A stretch of DNA of 64,000 bases, from the NCBI RefSeq assembly GCF_000429045.1, contig NZ_AUBC01000007.1, forward strand, positions 124,001-188,000. The letters run 5' to 3'. The position numbers were made by a program, and so were the translations under genes. Positions 44,350-53,030 of the stretch are shown here, piece after piece. A model generated the notes under the pieces. It saw nothing but the letters and a program-made list of their open reading frames with translations. It had not been told where the DNA came from and searched no databases. Source of the DNA: Salinarimonas rosea DSM 21201. Lineage in GTDB: Bacteria > Pseudomonadota > Alphaproteobacteria > Rhizobiales > Beijerinckiaceae. How positions within the stretch are numbered: position 1 is the first letter of the stretch; each line of letters starts with the position of its first letter.

Positions 44350-45611
44350 CGATTTCGGGATCCGACAGCGCGCCTCTCGACCCGGGCGCCCGGGTCGACA
44401 TGCAGCGCTTCTGCTCCACCCTGGACCGCTCGTCTTCGATCGGAGCGGGCCGCCCCGGAGGCTTGAGCCGCTTGGCTCTCACGGATGCCGATCGCGAGAT
44501 GCGGGACGTGTTCGTCGCGTGGTGCCGGGAGGCCGCGCTCGAGGTGCGAGTCGACCGGGTGGGCAACATCTTCGCGCGGCGGGAGGGGCGCGAGCCCACG
44601 TCGGCTCCCGTTCTGCTCGGGAGCCATCTCGACACGCAGGCGAACGGCGGCCGCTTCGACGGGGTGGTCGGAGTCCTCGGCGCCCTGGAGGTCGTGCGGC
44701 GGCTCGCGGACCTGGGCCACACGACCAAGCGACCGATCGAGATCGTCAGCTGGACCAACGAGGAGGGGGCCCGCTTCTCCCCGCCCATGACGGCCTCCGG
44801 CTGCTATGCGGGCGCCTACACCGTCGACTGGGTTCACGATCGCCGTGCCGAGGACGGAGCGCGCTTCGGCGACGAGCTCGCGCGGATCGGGTATTGCGGG
44901 GACGCGCCGGTGGGAGGCACGCCGGACGCCTACCTGGAGCTCCACATCGAGCAGGGGCCGATCCTGTCGGCCGAGGGGACTGCGCTGGGCATCGTCTCGC
45001 ACGCGTACGCCTCGCACGGTTTCCAGGTCGCGTTCACGGGCGAGACGGCCCACACCGGGCCGTGGCCCATGGAGCGCAGGCGCAACGCGCTGGTCGCAGC
45101 CGCGCGCCTGATGGTCGCCGTCGACGAGATCGGATGGGATCATGCGGGCACCGGCGGAAAGGCCACGGCAGCGCGCGTCTCCGCGTGGCCGAACAAGGCC
45201 GGCACCCTTTCGGAATGGGCCGAGGTCGTCTGCGATGTCCGCCACGAATGCGCGGTGACGGCGGGCGTGATGGCCGAGCGGACCAGGCGCGCAATCGGCG
45301 AAGCGGCGGCGCGATCGGGGTGCGACGCGACGATCGTCGACAGCTGGAGCTGGGGCGGCCGCATCTTCTCCGACGAGCTCGCCGAGCTCGGCCGGCTGAC
45401 GGCGCGCCGGCTCGGCTACTCGTGGCGCGACATCCCCAGCCAGGCGGGTCACGACGCCTACTTCCTCTCCCGTGTGTGCCCCACGGCGATGATCTTCACG
45501 CCCTGCCGGGACGGCGTGACGCACAATTCCGAGGAGCTCGCCGAGCCGGGCGACCTGGAGCCGGGGCTGAACCTTCTTCTCCACGTCGCCGCGGCGCGAG
45601 CCGACAGGTAG
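44346..45611 (+). CDS. M20-family amidase, N-carbamoyl-L-amino-acid hydrolase type (Zn-dependent)
   Basis: A 421-residue hydantoinase/carbamoylase-family enzyme. The metal-ligand motifs are LLGSHLDTQANGGRFDGVVG, SWTNEEGARF and YLELHIEQGP; the C-terminal metal His lies in GVTHNSEE. The dimerisation-domain stretch AHTGPWPMERRRNAL is typical. These enzymes hydrolyse N-carbamoyl-amino acids, ureidopropionate or allantoate. It is coupled to the GntR gene and ends five bases before the kinase. A role in removing a blocking group from an amino acid fits the operon (inference). Confidence 0.93.
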   Translation: MTISGSDSAPLDPGARVDMQRFCSTLDRSSSIGAGRPGGLSRLALTDADREMRDVFVAWCREAALEVRVDRVGNIFARREGREPTSAPVLLGSHLDTQANGGRFDGVVGVLGALEVVRRLADLGHTTKRPIEIVSWTNEEGARFSPPMTASGCYAGAYTVDWVHDRRAEDGARFGDELARIGYCGDAPVGGTPDAYLELHIEQGPILSAEGTALGIVSHAYASHGFQVAFTGETAHTGPWPMERRRNALVAAARLMVAVDEIGWDHAGTGGKATAARVSAWPNKAGTLSEWAEVVCDVRHECAVTAGVMAERTRRAIGEAAARSGCDATIVDSWSWGGRIFSDELAELGRLTARRLGYSWRDIPSQAGHDAYFLSRVCPTAMIFTPCRDGVTHNSEELAEPGDLEPGLNLLLHVAAARADR

Positions 45612-45616
45612 GCGAG

Positions 45617-46672
45617 ATGGCCACAAGCGACGTGCGCGACCTCTCATTCACACCCGCGGACCGGGTCGATTGCGACCTGGCCGAGGCCCTGGCGAGACGC
45701 CACTTCGGCATCGACGGGCGAGCGAAGCGCCTGAGCGGCGAGAAGGATGCCAACTTCCTGCTGCGCGAGGCCGGCGGGCGACGCCTCGTCATGAAGATCG
45801 GAAGCGGCGATCAGGATCTGCCGGCATCGCTCGCGCAGGGCGCCGCGCTCGGGCATGTCGCGCTCCGAGATCCGAGCCTTCCCATCCCCAGGGTCGTCGA
45901 GACGCTGGACGGGCGGACGACGGCGACATGGAGGTCGGCCAGAGGCGAGCGGCCGGTGCGGATGGTGACGTTCCTGGACGGCGTCCCGCTGCAATCGGCC
46001 CCGCGCTCGCAACGCCAGCGCAGGAACCTCGGGAGGACCCTGGCCCGGCTCGCGCTGGCCCTGAAGGACTTCGGCGGTGTGGTCGAGGACCCCACGATGC
46101 TGTGGGACCTGCAGCGGGCGCCCAGGGTTCGGGCGATGGTCGACGCGATCCCGGCCCTGCGCGACCGCCCCCTCGTCGACCGGTTCCTCGACGCCTTCGA
46201 CCGGGACGTCGCCGCGGCGTTGCCGATGCTCCGCGCGCAGGCCATCCACAACGACGCGAACCCGCAGAACGTGCTGGTCGACGCGGCCGACACCGATCGG
46301 ATCGCCGGCCTGATCGACTTCGGAGACATGGTGCACGGCCCGCTCGTCCAGGAACTGGCCGTCGCGGCGTCCTACCAGTCGACCGCCGAGGGGCATCCGC
46401 TCGCCGGTGCGGCGGACGTGGTGGCGGGGTTCCACGAATGCCTGCCGCTCGAAGCCGGCGAGCTCGACCTGCTCTACGACCTGATCGCGACGCGTCTCGT
46501 GCTCGTCATCGTCATCGGTGGCTGGCGCGCATCCTGCGAGCCGGCGAACCGCGAGTACGTGCTTCGGAACAGCGAGGCCGCGTGGAGCAGCCTCGCGCGC
46601 CTGGGGAGCCTCTCGCGAGACGAGGCCCGGGCGTTCCTCGGCGAAGCCTGCAGGGAGGGCGCCCGGCGATGA
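45617..46672 (+). CDS. APH-fold phosphotransferase, hydroxylysine-kinase-like
   Basis: A 351-residue aminoglycoside-phosphotransferase-fold kinase. SGEKDANFLLR (40-50) is the nucleotide-loop region, K60 in RLVMKIG the ATP-binding Lys, HNDANPQN (211-218) the catalytic loop with D213, and IDFGDMVHGPLVQELAVA the metal motif with D234. This pattern is that of hydroxylysine kinase and choline-kinase-like proteins rather than antibiotic-resistance enzymes. Its stop overlaps the start of a class III aminotransferase whose closest known relatives are phospho-lyases for phosphohydroxylysine and phosphoethanolamine. This pairing argues for phosphorylation of a hydroxy-amine such as 5-hydroxylysine. Confidence 0.88.
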   Translation: MATSDVRDLSFTPADRVDCDLAEALARRHFGIDGRAKRLSGEKDANFLLREAGGRRLVMKIGSGDQDLPASLAQGAALGHVALRDPSLPIPRVVETLDGRTTATWRSARGERPVRMVTFLDGVPLQSAPRSQRQRRNLGRTLARLALALKDFGGVVEDPTMLWDLQRAPRVRAMVDAIPALRDRPLVDRFLDAFDRDVAAALPMLRAQAIHNDANPQNVLVDAADTDRIAGLIDFGDMVHGPLVQELAVAASYQSTAEGHPLAGAADVVAGFHECLPLEAGELDLLYDLIATRLVLVIVIGGWRASCEPANREYVLRNSEAAWSSLARLGSLSRDEARAFLGEACREGARR

Positions 46673-47967
46673 GCACGACCGACAGACGCGATCCGACGAC
46701 CGCGACCGGGGGGCCGGATGGCGACAGGCGCCTGATCGCGCGCCGCCGAGCACTGCTCGGTCCCGCCTATCGGCTGTTCTACTCGGAGCCGGTGCATGTG
46801 GTCAGGGGGGAGGGGGTCTGGCTCTACGACCCGGACGGAAACCGCTACCTCGACGCCTACAACAACGTCGCCTGCGTCGGCCACAGCCATCCGCGCGTGG
46901 TCGACGCCATCGCCCGGCAGGCGGCGGTCCTGAACACGCACACCCGCTATCTCCACGAGACGGTGCTCGACTACGCGGAACGCCTCCTGGGCCATTTCCC
47001 GCGCGCGCTGGGCCACGTGATGTTCACCTGCACGGGCAGCGAGGCCAACGATCTCGCGCTGCGCGCCGCGCGCGTCTTCACGGGCGGCACCGGCTTCGTC
47101 GTGACCGAGAACGCGTACCACGGCGTGACGCTCGCGCTCGCCGGCATGTCGCCCTCGCTGGGGATGCAGCAATTGTCGCGCGACGTGCGCGTCGTCCCGG
47201 CGCCGTTCCGCGACGACACCGGTGCGCGTTTCGCCGGCGATGTCGCTGTAGCCGTCGAGGACCTCGCGGCAGCGGGTGTGCGGCCGGCCGGGCTCATCGT
47301 CGACACGATCTTCTCGAGCGACGGTGTGATACCCGATCCCCGCGGCTTCCTGCGGCCTGCCGTGGAGACCATCCGCCGGGCCGGAGGGCTGTTCATCGCC
47401 GACGAGGTGCAGCCGGGCTTCGGGCGCACCGGCACGCACATGTGGGGCTTCGAGCGCCATGAGATCGTCCCGGACATCGTGACGCTCGGGAAGCCGATGG
47501 GCAACGGGCATCCCGTTGCCGGGCTGGTCGCCAAGCCCGAGGTCCTCGCCGCCTTCGGCGAGCAGATGCGCTACTTCAACACGTTCGGTGGGAACCCCGT
47601 GTCGTGCGCGGCCGGGCTCGCCGTGCTCGACATCATCGCCGAGGAGCGGCTGCTCGGCCGCGTCGAGGCGACGGGGAGAGTTCTCCGGGCCGGCCTGGAA
47701 GAGATCGCCGCCCGCCGTGGAGGCTTGGGCGAGATTCGCGCCGCGGGCCTCTTCGTCGGCGTCGACGTGACCGCGGACGCCGGCGGCAGGGCGCCGGAGA
47801 GGGCGGCACACATCGTCGATGCGCTCCGTCGGCGGCGCGTGCTCGTCGGCGCGGCCGGGCGCGACGGGTCCGTGCTCAAGATCCGCCCGCCGCTCGTCTT
47901 CGACGAGGAGCACGCCGGTCGTCTGCTCGAGGCGCTGGACGGCGTGCTGTCCGAAATGCCGGGCTGA
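46669..47967 (+). CDS. Class III aminotransferase-fold PLP enzyme, phospho-lyase type (5-phosphohydroxylysine/ethanolamine-phosphate lyase-like)
   Basis: A 432-residue PLP enzyme. The Schiff-base Lys is K275 (VTLGKPMGNGHPVAG) and the pyridine-binding Asp is D245 (FIADEVQPGFGRTG). YLDAYNNVACVGHSHPRVV, LNTHTRYLHE, YFNTFGGNPVSCAAGLAVLDII and VLKIRPPLVF are the pattern of the AGXT2L1/AGXT2L2 group. These eliminate phosphate and ammonia from phosphoethanolamine or 5-phosphohydroxylysine rather than transaminating. With the coupled kinase it would turn hydroxylysine into 2-aminoadipate semialdehyde. A true aminotransferase function cannot be excluded. Confidence 0.9.
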   Translation: MSTTDRRDPTTATGGPDGDRRLIARRRALLGPAYRLFYSEPVHVVRGEGVWLYDPDGNRYLDAYNNVACVGHSHPRVVDAIARQAAVLNTHTRYLHETVLDYAERLLGHFPRALGHVMFTCTGSEANDLALRAARVFTGGTGFVVTENAYHGVTLALAGMSPSLGMQQLSRDVRVVPAPFRDDTGARFAGDVAVAVEDLAAAGVRPAGLIVDTIFSSDGVIPDPRGFLRPAVETIRRAGGLFIADEVQPGFGRTGTHMWGFERHEIVPDIVTLGKPMGNGHPVAGLVAKPEVLAAFGEQMRYFNTFGGNPVSCAAGLAVLDIIAEERLLGRVEATGRVLRAGLEEIAARRGGLGEIRAAGLFVGVDVTADAGGRAPERAAHIVDALRRRRVLVGAAGRDGSVLKIRPPLVFDEEHAGRLLEALDGVLSEMPG

Positions 47968-47987
47968 CGCGCCCGGACGCACCGACC

Positions 47988-49073
47988 TCAGCGCCCCGCC
48001 GTCGCGGGCGCTCTCGAGCGGGACGAGAGGATGCGCGCGCCGTCCGACGTCACGACCGCGACCTCCTCGAGGCGAACCCCGAAGCGACCCGGAAGGTAGA
48101 TGCCGGGCTCGATCGTGAACACCATCCCGGGCTCGAGCACGGTGTCGCTCGTCGCCGTCACGTAGGGGCCCTCGTGAACCTCGGTGCCGAGCCCGTGGCC
48201 CGTACGGTGCGTGAAGTAGGGCCCGTAGCCGGCCGCCTCGATCACGCCCCGTGCCGCTGCATCGACCGCGCGGGCCCGAACGCCCGGGCGGATGGCCGAC
48301 AGGGCCGCCTCGACCGCGGCATCGACGACGGCGTGCACCTCGCGATACCCTTCCGGCGGCTCGCCGAGGATCGCCATGCGGGTGATATCGGAGCAGTATC
48401 CCTGCTTGCGTCCGCCGATGTCGATCAGGACGACGGCTCGATCGCCGACGCGCGCCTCGCCCGTGTGGTGATGCGGAAAGGCGCTGTTGCCGTCGATCGC
48501 GACGATGGCGAATTGCGGCTGCGCGCCCTCGGCGGCGAACGCCGACCGGGCGACGTCGGCGAGCTCCGCCTCGGAGATGCCCGGCCGAAGGGCCGCGGCG
48601 ACGGCGGCCTGGGCGCGGTCGGCGATCGCCGCGTTCTCGGCCAGGAGGTGCAGCTCGTCGGGGGTCTTGCTCATCCGCAAGGCCCCGATAGTCTCGGCGG
48701 CATAGCTCCGCTCGACACCCGGAAGGAAGTCCAGCAGGGTGAGCGCGAAATCCGCGCGCATCGCCTCGTCGAGGCCGACGCGCGCGGGCGTGCCGCCGAT
48801 GCGCGTCAAGGCGTCGTTCAACGCCTGGATCGGTCCGTCTGCGTCGGCCCATTCGCAGAAGGGCAGGTCCGTGTGCTGCCGCGCATCCGCGGCGTTCAGG
48901 GCAGGCATCACGAACGTGGCCTGGTCGCGCCCCACGAGGAGAAGGCACAGACGCTCGTCGGGGTGCGGCGCGAACCCGAGCAGCCAGCCCATGTGGGCAC
49001 CGGGAGCGATCGCGACGAGGTCGGTGCCCGTCGCGGCCATGCGGTCCCGGAGGCGGTTCAGACGATCGATCAT
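47988..49073 (-). CDS. M24-family metallopeptidase, Xaa-Pro peptidase type
   Basis: A 361-residue enzyme with all five metal ligands: Asp and Asp in IDIGGRKQGYCSDITRM, His in HRTGHGLGTEVHEGP, Glu in TIEPGIYLPG and Glu in RLEEVAVV. An N-terminal creatinase-like domain of about 120 residues precedes. It should hydrolyse Xaa-Pro bonds or a related substrate. Its start overlaps the GAF-gene stop (ATGA). It lies in the same minus unit as the peptide-type binding protein, so it likely processes imported proline-containing peptides. It converges on the aminotransferase with only 20 bases between stops. Confidence 0.93.
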   Translation of the reverse strand: MIDRLNRLRDRMAATGTDLVAIAPGAHMGWLLGFAPHPDERLCLLLVGRDQATFVMPALNAADARQHTDLPFCEWADADGPIQALNDALTRIGGTPARVGLDEAMRADFALTLLDFLPGVERSYAAETIGALRMSKTPDELHLLAENAAIADRAQAAVAAALRPGISEAELADVARSAFAAEGAQPQFAIVAIDGNSAFPHHHTGEARVGDRAVVLIDIGGRKQGYCSDITRMAILGEPPEGYREVHAVVDAAVEAALSAIRPGVRARAVDAAARGVIEAAGYGPYFTHRTGHGLGTEVHEGPYVTATSDTVLEPGMVFTIEPGIYLPGRFGVRLEEVAVVTSDGARILSSRSRAPATAGR

Positions 49074-49534
49074 GCCGATTGCTCCTGGCGCAGGCTGGAC
49101 ATCGCCCGGATCAGGTCCGGGCGCTGCGCGGCGACGAGGGACTCGAGCCGGCTCACGGTTTCCGGGGTGAAATGCCCTGCCCGGTCGAGGATATTCACGG
49201 TACCCACGACGGATTCCCCGTCACGCACGGGGATGTTGAGCGCCGCCGCGCATCCCAGAGCCGTGATCCGGGGATGGTCGGAGAAGAACGCGGAAAAATC
49301 CTCGGTCCTGTTGGCGACGAAGCTGCGCCCTTCGTCGATCACCTGCCGCGTCCACGCATCGGAGCGCATCGGCTTGGCACCGGAGGTGGGGTAGTCGTCC
49401 GGATGCGAGGTGTAGGCGCGTCGCGCGAGCCCGGCATCGCGGTCCAGGATCATGACGGTGAAGAGGCGAGCGCCGCAAGCGGCATCGGCCGCTCGATGCA
49501 GAGCGGCGAATGTCTCGGCTGGAGAGGTGGTCAT
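49070..49534 (-). CDS. GAF-domain protein
   Basis: A 154-residue protein consisting of one GAF domain: CGARLFTVMILDRDAGLARRAYTS, the conserved YPTSGAKPM and VIDEGRSFVANRTEDF, and LNIPVRDGESVVGTVNILD. No output domain is attached. Small GAF proteins of this sort occur beside amidohydrolase and peptidase genes, but their role is not established. It is coupled to the M24 gene downstream. Confidence 0.88.
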   Translation of the reverse strand: MTTSPAETFAALHRAADAACGARLFTVMILDRDAGLARRAYTSHPDDYPTSGAKPMRSDAWTRQVIDEGRSFVANRTEDFSAFFSDHPRITALGCAAALNIPVRDGESVVGTVNILDRAGHFTPETVSRLESLVAAQRPDLIRAMSSLRQEQSA

Positions 49535-49569
49535 CTCGGGGTTCCTGGTGTCGGCTCGCGCCGGAGAAA

Positions 49570-49592
49570 CGCCCCGGGAGCAACCCGGGGCG
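49570..49592 (-). terminator. Stem-loop after the peptide-type binding-protein gene
   Basis: A perfect 9-bp stem (CGCCCCGGG and complement) with a 5-nt loop, 28 bases after the binding-protein stop, followed on the transcribed strand by TTTC. It is a weak intrinsic terminator or attenuator before the GAF gene. Confidence 0.6.
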
Positions 49593-49619
49593 CAATGCGA
49601 CCGTCTCTCGGTCCGCTGG

Positions 49620-51212
49620 TCATTCCTTGGTCACGAGGCGGTAGTAGACGAAGTCGGAGGTGGCGCCGTTCACGAAGCCTTCCACGTCGTCCGCCATGGC
49701 GACCTGCTTGACCGCCTGGAACATCACCACGAAGGGCGCCACCTCCTGCATCTCGCGCTGGAGCTCGCGGTACATCTCCAGGCGTCGCTCCGCGTCGGGC
49801 TCCGCGAGCGCAGCCATCGTCTTGGCGTTGGTGGCGTCGGACGGTTGCCAGGCGTTGCGCCACGTGGTCGTGGACTGGTAGGCGTCGTCCGAATTGTTCG
49901 TGTTGTAGGCGAAGGCCTTGGCGTTGGAGTGCGGGTCCATGAAGTCCGGCCCCCAATACAGGAGCATGGCCTCGTGCGCGCGTCCCCGGTACCGGGTGAT
50001 CACCTGGGCGCCGGTGCCGGGCAGGATCTCGAACTCGATGCCGGCCGGGGCGAAGGACGCCTGCAGCGCCTGCGCCATGTCGGTGAACGGGGTCGAGTTG
50101 ATGACGTCGAGCGTCACCCGGATCGGCAGCTCGACGCCGGCCTCCTCGAGAATCGCGCGCGCCTTCTCCGGATCGTAGGAGAAGGGGATGTCCGTGACGG
50201 CTCCCGGGAAGCCGGCCGGCCAGAAGGCCTGATGGACCTCCATCTGGCCGTCGAGGAAGCTCGAGGCCATGCCCTCGTAGTCGACGAGCCAACGCGCCGC
50301 TTCCCAGACCGCGGGGTCGGTGAGTGCGTCGACCTTCTGGTTGAAGGAGATCCAGTGCACCGCGGCCTGCGGATACGTCTCCACGTCGATCCCGGAATCG
50401 TCGGCCAGCCCCGCCACCTGGTCGGGCGTGAGGTTCTTGGCCATGTCGACGTCGCCGGATTCGAGCAGGAGCCGCTGCGTCGCCGCTTCGGGCACGTGAC
50501 GGATGACGACCTGCTTCATCGCCGGCGCGCCCGCGAAGTAGTCCTCGTTCGCGGTGAGCGCGAGCATCTCCGCGGGGCGGTAGGCGCGCAGGGAGAAGGG
50601 ACCCGTGCCCGCCGAGTTGCGGTTGAGCCACGCGTTGCCCAGGTCGCCGTCGACCGCGTTCGCCATCACGGTCTCCATGTCGACCACGGAGGCGGGACGC
50701 GCCGCGAGCACGTTGAGGACGAAGGACGGAGCGAAATCACCCGCGTAGCGGACCGTGACCGTGTTGCCGTCCGCGGTCACCATCTCGCGAATGTTCTCCG
50801 GCGTCCAGCCGAGCTGCGTCAGGATGAAGGCGGGCGCCTTGTTCAGCACCACGACACGCTCGAACGAGCCGACGACGTCTTCGCCGCGCAGCGGATTGCC
50901 GGAATGGAAGGTCACGCCGTCGCGCAGGGTGAACGTGATCGTCTTCGCGTCCGCATCGACCTCCCACGACGTCGCGAGACCCGGCGCCAGCGTTTCCGTG
51001 TCGACCGCATCGTACTGGACGAGGCGATCGTACGTGTTCGTGACGTACTCGCCGGAAGAGAACTCGTAGGCCTGGGCCGGGTCGATGCTGACGATGTCGT
51101 CGATGTTCTGGGCGACGACGAGGGCGTCGGCGGGGGTGTCGGCGGAGGCGGGGCCTAGCGCCGGCATCAGGGCGAAGAGGCTGACGGCGAGGGCAGCACC
51201 GAGACGTCTCAT
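49620..51212 (-). CDS. ABC transporter substrate-binding protein, family 5 (dipeptide type)
   Basis: A 530-residue protein with a signal peptide (MRRLGAALAVSLFALMPALGPASA). The mature part shows ALVVAQNIDDIVSIDPAQAYEFSSGE, FHSGNPLRGEDVVGSFERVV, SAGTGPFSLRAY and a C-terminal LQREMQEVAPFVVMFQ. The start overlaps the regulator stop (ATGA). Its permeases and ATPases are on the opposite strand, beginning at 51948, so the importer is encoded divergently. Confidence 0.94.
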   Translation of the reverse strand: MRRLGAALAVSLFALMPALGPASADTPADALVVAQNIDDIVSIDPAQAYEFSSGEYVTNTYDRLVQYDAVDTETLAPGLATSWEVDADAKTITFTLRDGVTFHSGNPLRGEDVVGSFERVVVLNKAPAFILTQLGWTPENIREMVTADGNTVTVRYAGDFAPSFVLNVLAARPASVVDMETVMANAVDGDLGNAWLNRNSAGTGPFSLRAYRPAEMLALTANEDYFAGAPAMKQVVIRHVPEAATQRLLLESGDVDMAKNLTPDQVAGLADDSGIDVETYPQAAVHWISFNQKVDALTDPAVWEAARWLVDYEGMASSFLDGQMEVHQAFWPAGFPGAVTDIPFSYDPEKARAILEEAGVELPIRVTLDVINSTPFTDMAQALQASFAPAGIEFEILPGTGAQVITRYRGRAHEAMLLYWGPDFMDPHSNAKAFAYNTNNSDDAYQSTTTWRNAWQPSDATNAKTMAALAEPDAERRLEMYRELQREMQEVAPFVVMFQAVKQVAMADDVEGFVNGATSDFVYYRLVTKE

Positions 51213-51865
51213 GATCCACTCCGGTCGTTGGGATCGGTCGCGGCGCGCGGCTCGCGCTGCGGCAGATCCGGGTTTTTGCCGAGCAGCCGGGGCGAGGTGC
51301 CCGTCCAGAGCAGACGGGCAGGCTCGTCTCCGACGTTGGCGAAAGCGTGCGGGGTCTCACCCATGTAGTGGAGGCTGTCTCCCGCCTCGAGCTCGAGGGT
51401 GACGTCTCCCAGCGTCTGCCGAATGCGCCCCTCGAGCACGAGGACGAATTCCTCGCCGGTATGCCGCACCACCTCGGACGTATAGCCGACGGGGAGGTGC
51501 ACGATCAGCGCCGAGAGCGCGCCTCCGGGCAATGTCGTGGTCAGGCGCTCGTAGGCGAGCGAGCTGCTGGCGATGGCGAAGAGCGGGCGCTCGCCCGCGC
51601 GGCTGACGGCGTCGAGCGGCTTGGGGGCGGCGACGAAGTAGTCGATGTCGACCCCGAGGGCGTCGCCCAGCGCTGCGAGCGTGCCGAGCGACGGCGTCGC
51701 CTTGTCCCGCTCCACCTGGCTGAGAAAACCCACCGAGATGCCCGCCTGGTCCGACAGCGCCTGGAGCGTCAGCCCCGCCTTGCGGCGCAGCTCGCGAATG
51801 CGCACTCCGCACCGCGGCGCAGCGCGCGACGGCGTCTGGTCGAGGCGTTCCGCCGGCAGGTTCAT
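51209..51865 (-). CDS. XRE-family regulator with a C-terminal cupin domain
   Basis: A 218-residue protein. The helix-turn-helix lies at about 20-75 (IRELRRKAGLTLQALSDQAGI, SVGFLSQVERDKATPSLGTL). The cupin domain has HTGEEFVLVLEGRI and LEAGDSLHYMGETPHAFAN. This architecture is common in small-ligand sensors controlling amine and amino acid catabolism. It is the first gene of the minus unit and lies next to the CTTTGAC/GTCAAAG dyad, its likely binding site. Confidence 0.93.
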   Translation of the reverse strand: MNLPAERLDQTPSRAAPRCGVRIRELRRKAGLTLQALSDQAGISVGFLSQVERDKATPSLGTLAALGDALGVDIDYFVAAPKPLDAVSRAGERPLFAIASSSLAYERLTTTLPGGALSALIVHLPVGYTSEVVRHTGEEFVLVLEGRIRQTLGDVTLELEAGDSLHYMGETPHAFANVGDEPARLLWTGTSPRLLGKNPDLPQREPRAATDPNDRSGS

Positions 51866-51884
51866 CAGGCAGCTCCGAAAACCT

Positions 51885-51920
51885 CTTTGACCTCAGCAAA
51901 ATTTTTTTGATAAGTCAAAG
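51885..51920. promoter_or_regulatory. Divergent promoter/operator with CTTTGAC...GTCAAAG dyad
   Basis: A perfect 7-bp inverted repeat (51885-51891 and 51914-51920) flanks a 22-base AT-rich centre containing a run of seven T. It sits in the 82-base gap between the XRE-cupin gene and the permease operon. TTGAC elements in both arms could act as outward -35 boxes. The regulator encoded alongside is the natural ligand of this site (inference). Confidence 0.55.
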
Positions 51921-51947
51921 GGCGAATTCCTGGAACGCGAGGTGCGC

Positions 51948-53030
51948 ATGGCGCAGGCGGAGATCGGAGCAGAGCAGCGCGCGAGCCGGATCCCACGCGC
52001 GTCCGCCGCGGCCCTGCTGAGGCGGGGCCGCTCGCTGGCGTGGATCGCTCTCACCCTGGCACTGACACTCCTCGGGCTGATGGCCGTCACCTTCGTCGTC
52101 GGCCGTGTGGTGCCGATCGACCCGGTGATCGCCGTCGTGGGCGAGCGGGCGTCGCAGGCCGTCTACGATGCGGCACGCATCGAGATGGGACTGGACGATC
52201 CCGTCGTCGTCCAGTTCGCCCGTTACGTCATGGACGTTCTGCGCGGCGATCTCGGGATGTCCGTCACGACCCAGAGGCCGGTGATGGAGGACCTGGCGCG
52301 CGTCTTCCCGGCGACGCTGGAGATGGCGACGCTCGGGATCCTCATCGGGGTGACGCTCGGCGTTCCGATGGGCGTCGTCGCCGCGGCGCGCCAGGGCACG
52401 CTCGTCGACCAGGTGATCCGCGTCCTCGGGCTCGCCGGCTACGCCATTCCGGCGTTCTGGATCGGTCTCGTCGGCCTGGTCGTCTTCTATGCGAGCCTGG
52501 GCTGGGTCGGAGGACCGGGGCGGATAGACTTCTTCCTCGACGGGATGGTTGAGCCGGTGACGGGCCTTCTGCTCGTCGACAGCCTCCTCGCGGGCGACAT
52601 GGAGAGCTTCGGCAGCGCCTTTTCCCACATCGTGCTGCCCGCGACGATCCTGGGCTTCTTCAGCCTGGCCTACATCTCGCGGATGACCCGCTCCTTCATG
52701 CTCGAGCAGCTCGGGCAGGAATACATCGTCACCGCCCGCGCGAAGGGCGCGCCGGAACGGGTGGTCGTCTGGCGCCATGCCTTCAAGCCGATCCGCGTCC
52801 AGCTCGTCACCGTCGTCGGTCTTTCCTACGCCGCCCTGCTCGAAGGATCGGTGATGATCGAGACGGTGTTCTCCTGGCCGGGCATCGGGAACTACCTGAC
52901 GAACGCGCTCCTCAATGCGGACATGAACGCTGTCCTCGGCGCAACGCTGCTGATCGGCGTGGTCTTCATCGCCATCAACAAGCTTTCCGATCTTCTCTAC
53001 CTGATCATCGACCCGAGGGCGCGCTCATGA
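51948..53030 (+). CDS. Dipeptide-type ABC importer permease (DppB-like)
   Basis: A 360-residue permease, slightly longer than usual because of an N-terminal cytoplasmic extension. Features are VVGRVVPIDPVIAVVGERAS, DVLRGDLGMSVTTQRPV, the EAA-loop VTARAKGAPERVVVWRHAFKPI and ETVFSWPGIGNYL. The ATG at 51948 was preferred; an in-frame GTG six bases upstream is the alternative. It overlaps the next permease by ATGA. Confidence 0.94.
   Translation: MAQAEIGAEQRASRIPRASAAALLRRGRSLAWIALTLALTLLGLMAVTFVVGRVVPIDPVIAVVGERASQAVYDAARIEMGLDDPVVVQFARYVMDVLRGDLGMSVTTQRPVMEDLARVFPATLEMATLGILIGVTLGVPMGVVAAARQGTLVDQVIRVLGLAGYAIPAFWIGLVGLVVFYASLGWVGGPGRIDFFLDGMVEPVTGLLLVDSLLAGDMESFGSAFSHIVLPATILGFFSLAYISRMTRSFMLEQLGQEYIVTARAKGAPERVVVWRHAFKPIRVQLVTVVGLSYAALLEGSVMIETVFSWPGIGNYLTNALLNADMNAVLGATLLIGVVFIAINKLSDLLYLIIDPRARS

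Noticed and set aside
45617-46672. Aminoglycoside phosphotransferase as a resistance gene
   Set aside because: The fold is shared, but the motif pattern and the coupled phospho-lyase indicate a metabolic kinase.
47959-47976. A 6-bp hairpin over the aminotransferase stop as a bidirectional terminator
   Set aside because: The stem is too short and overlaps the coding end; I could not support it.
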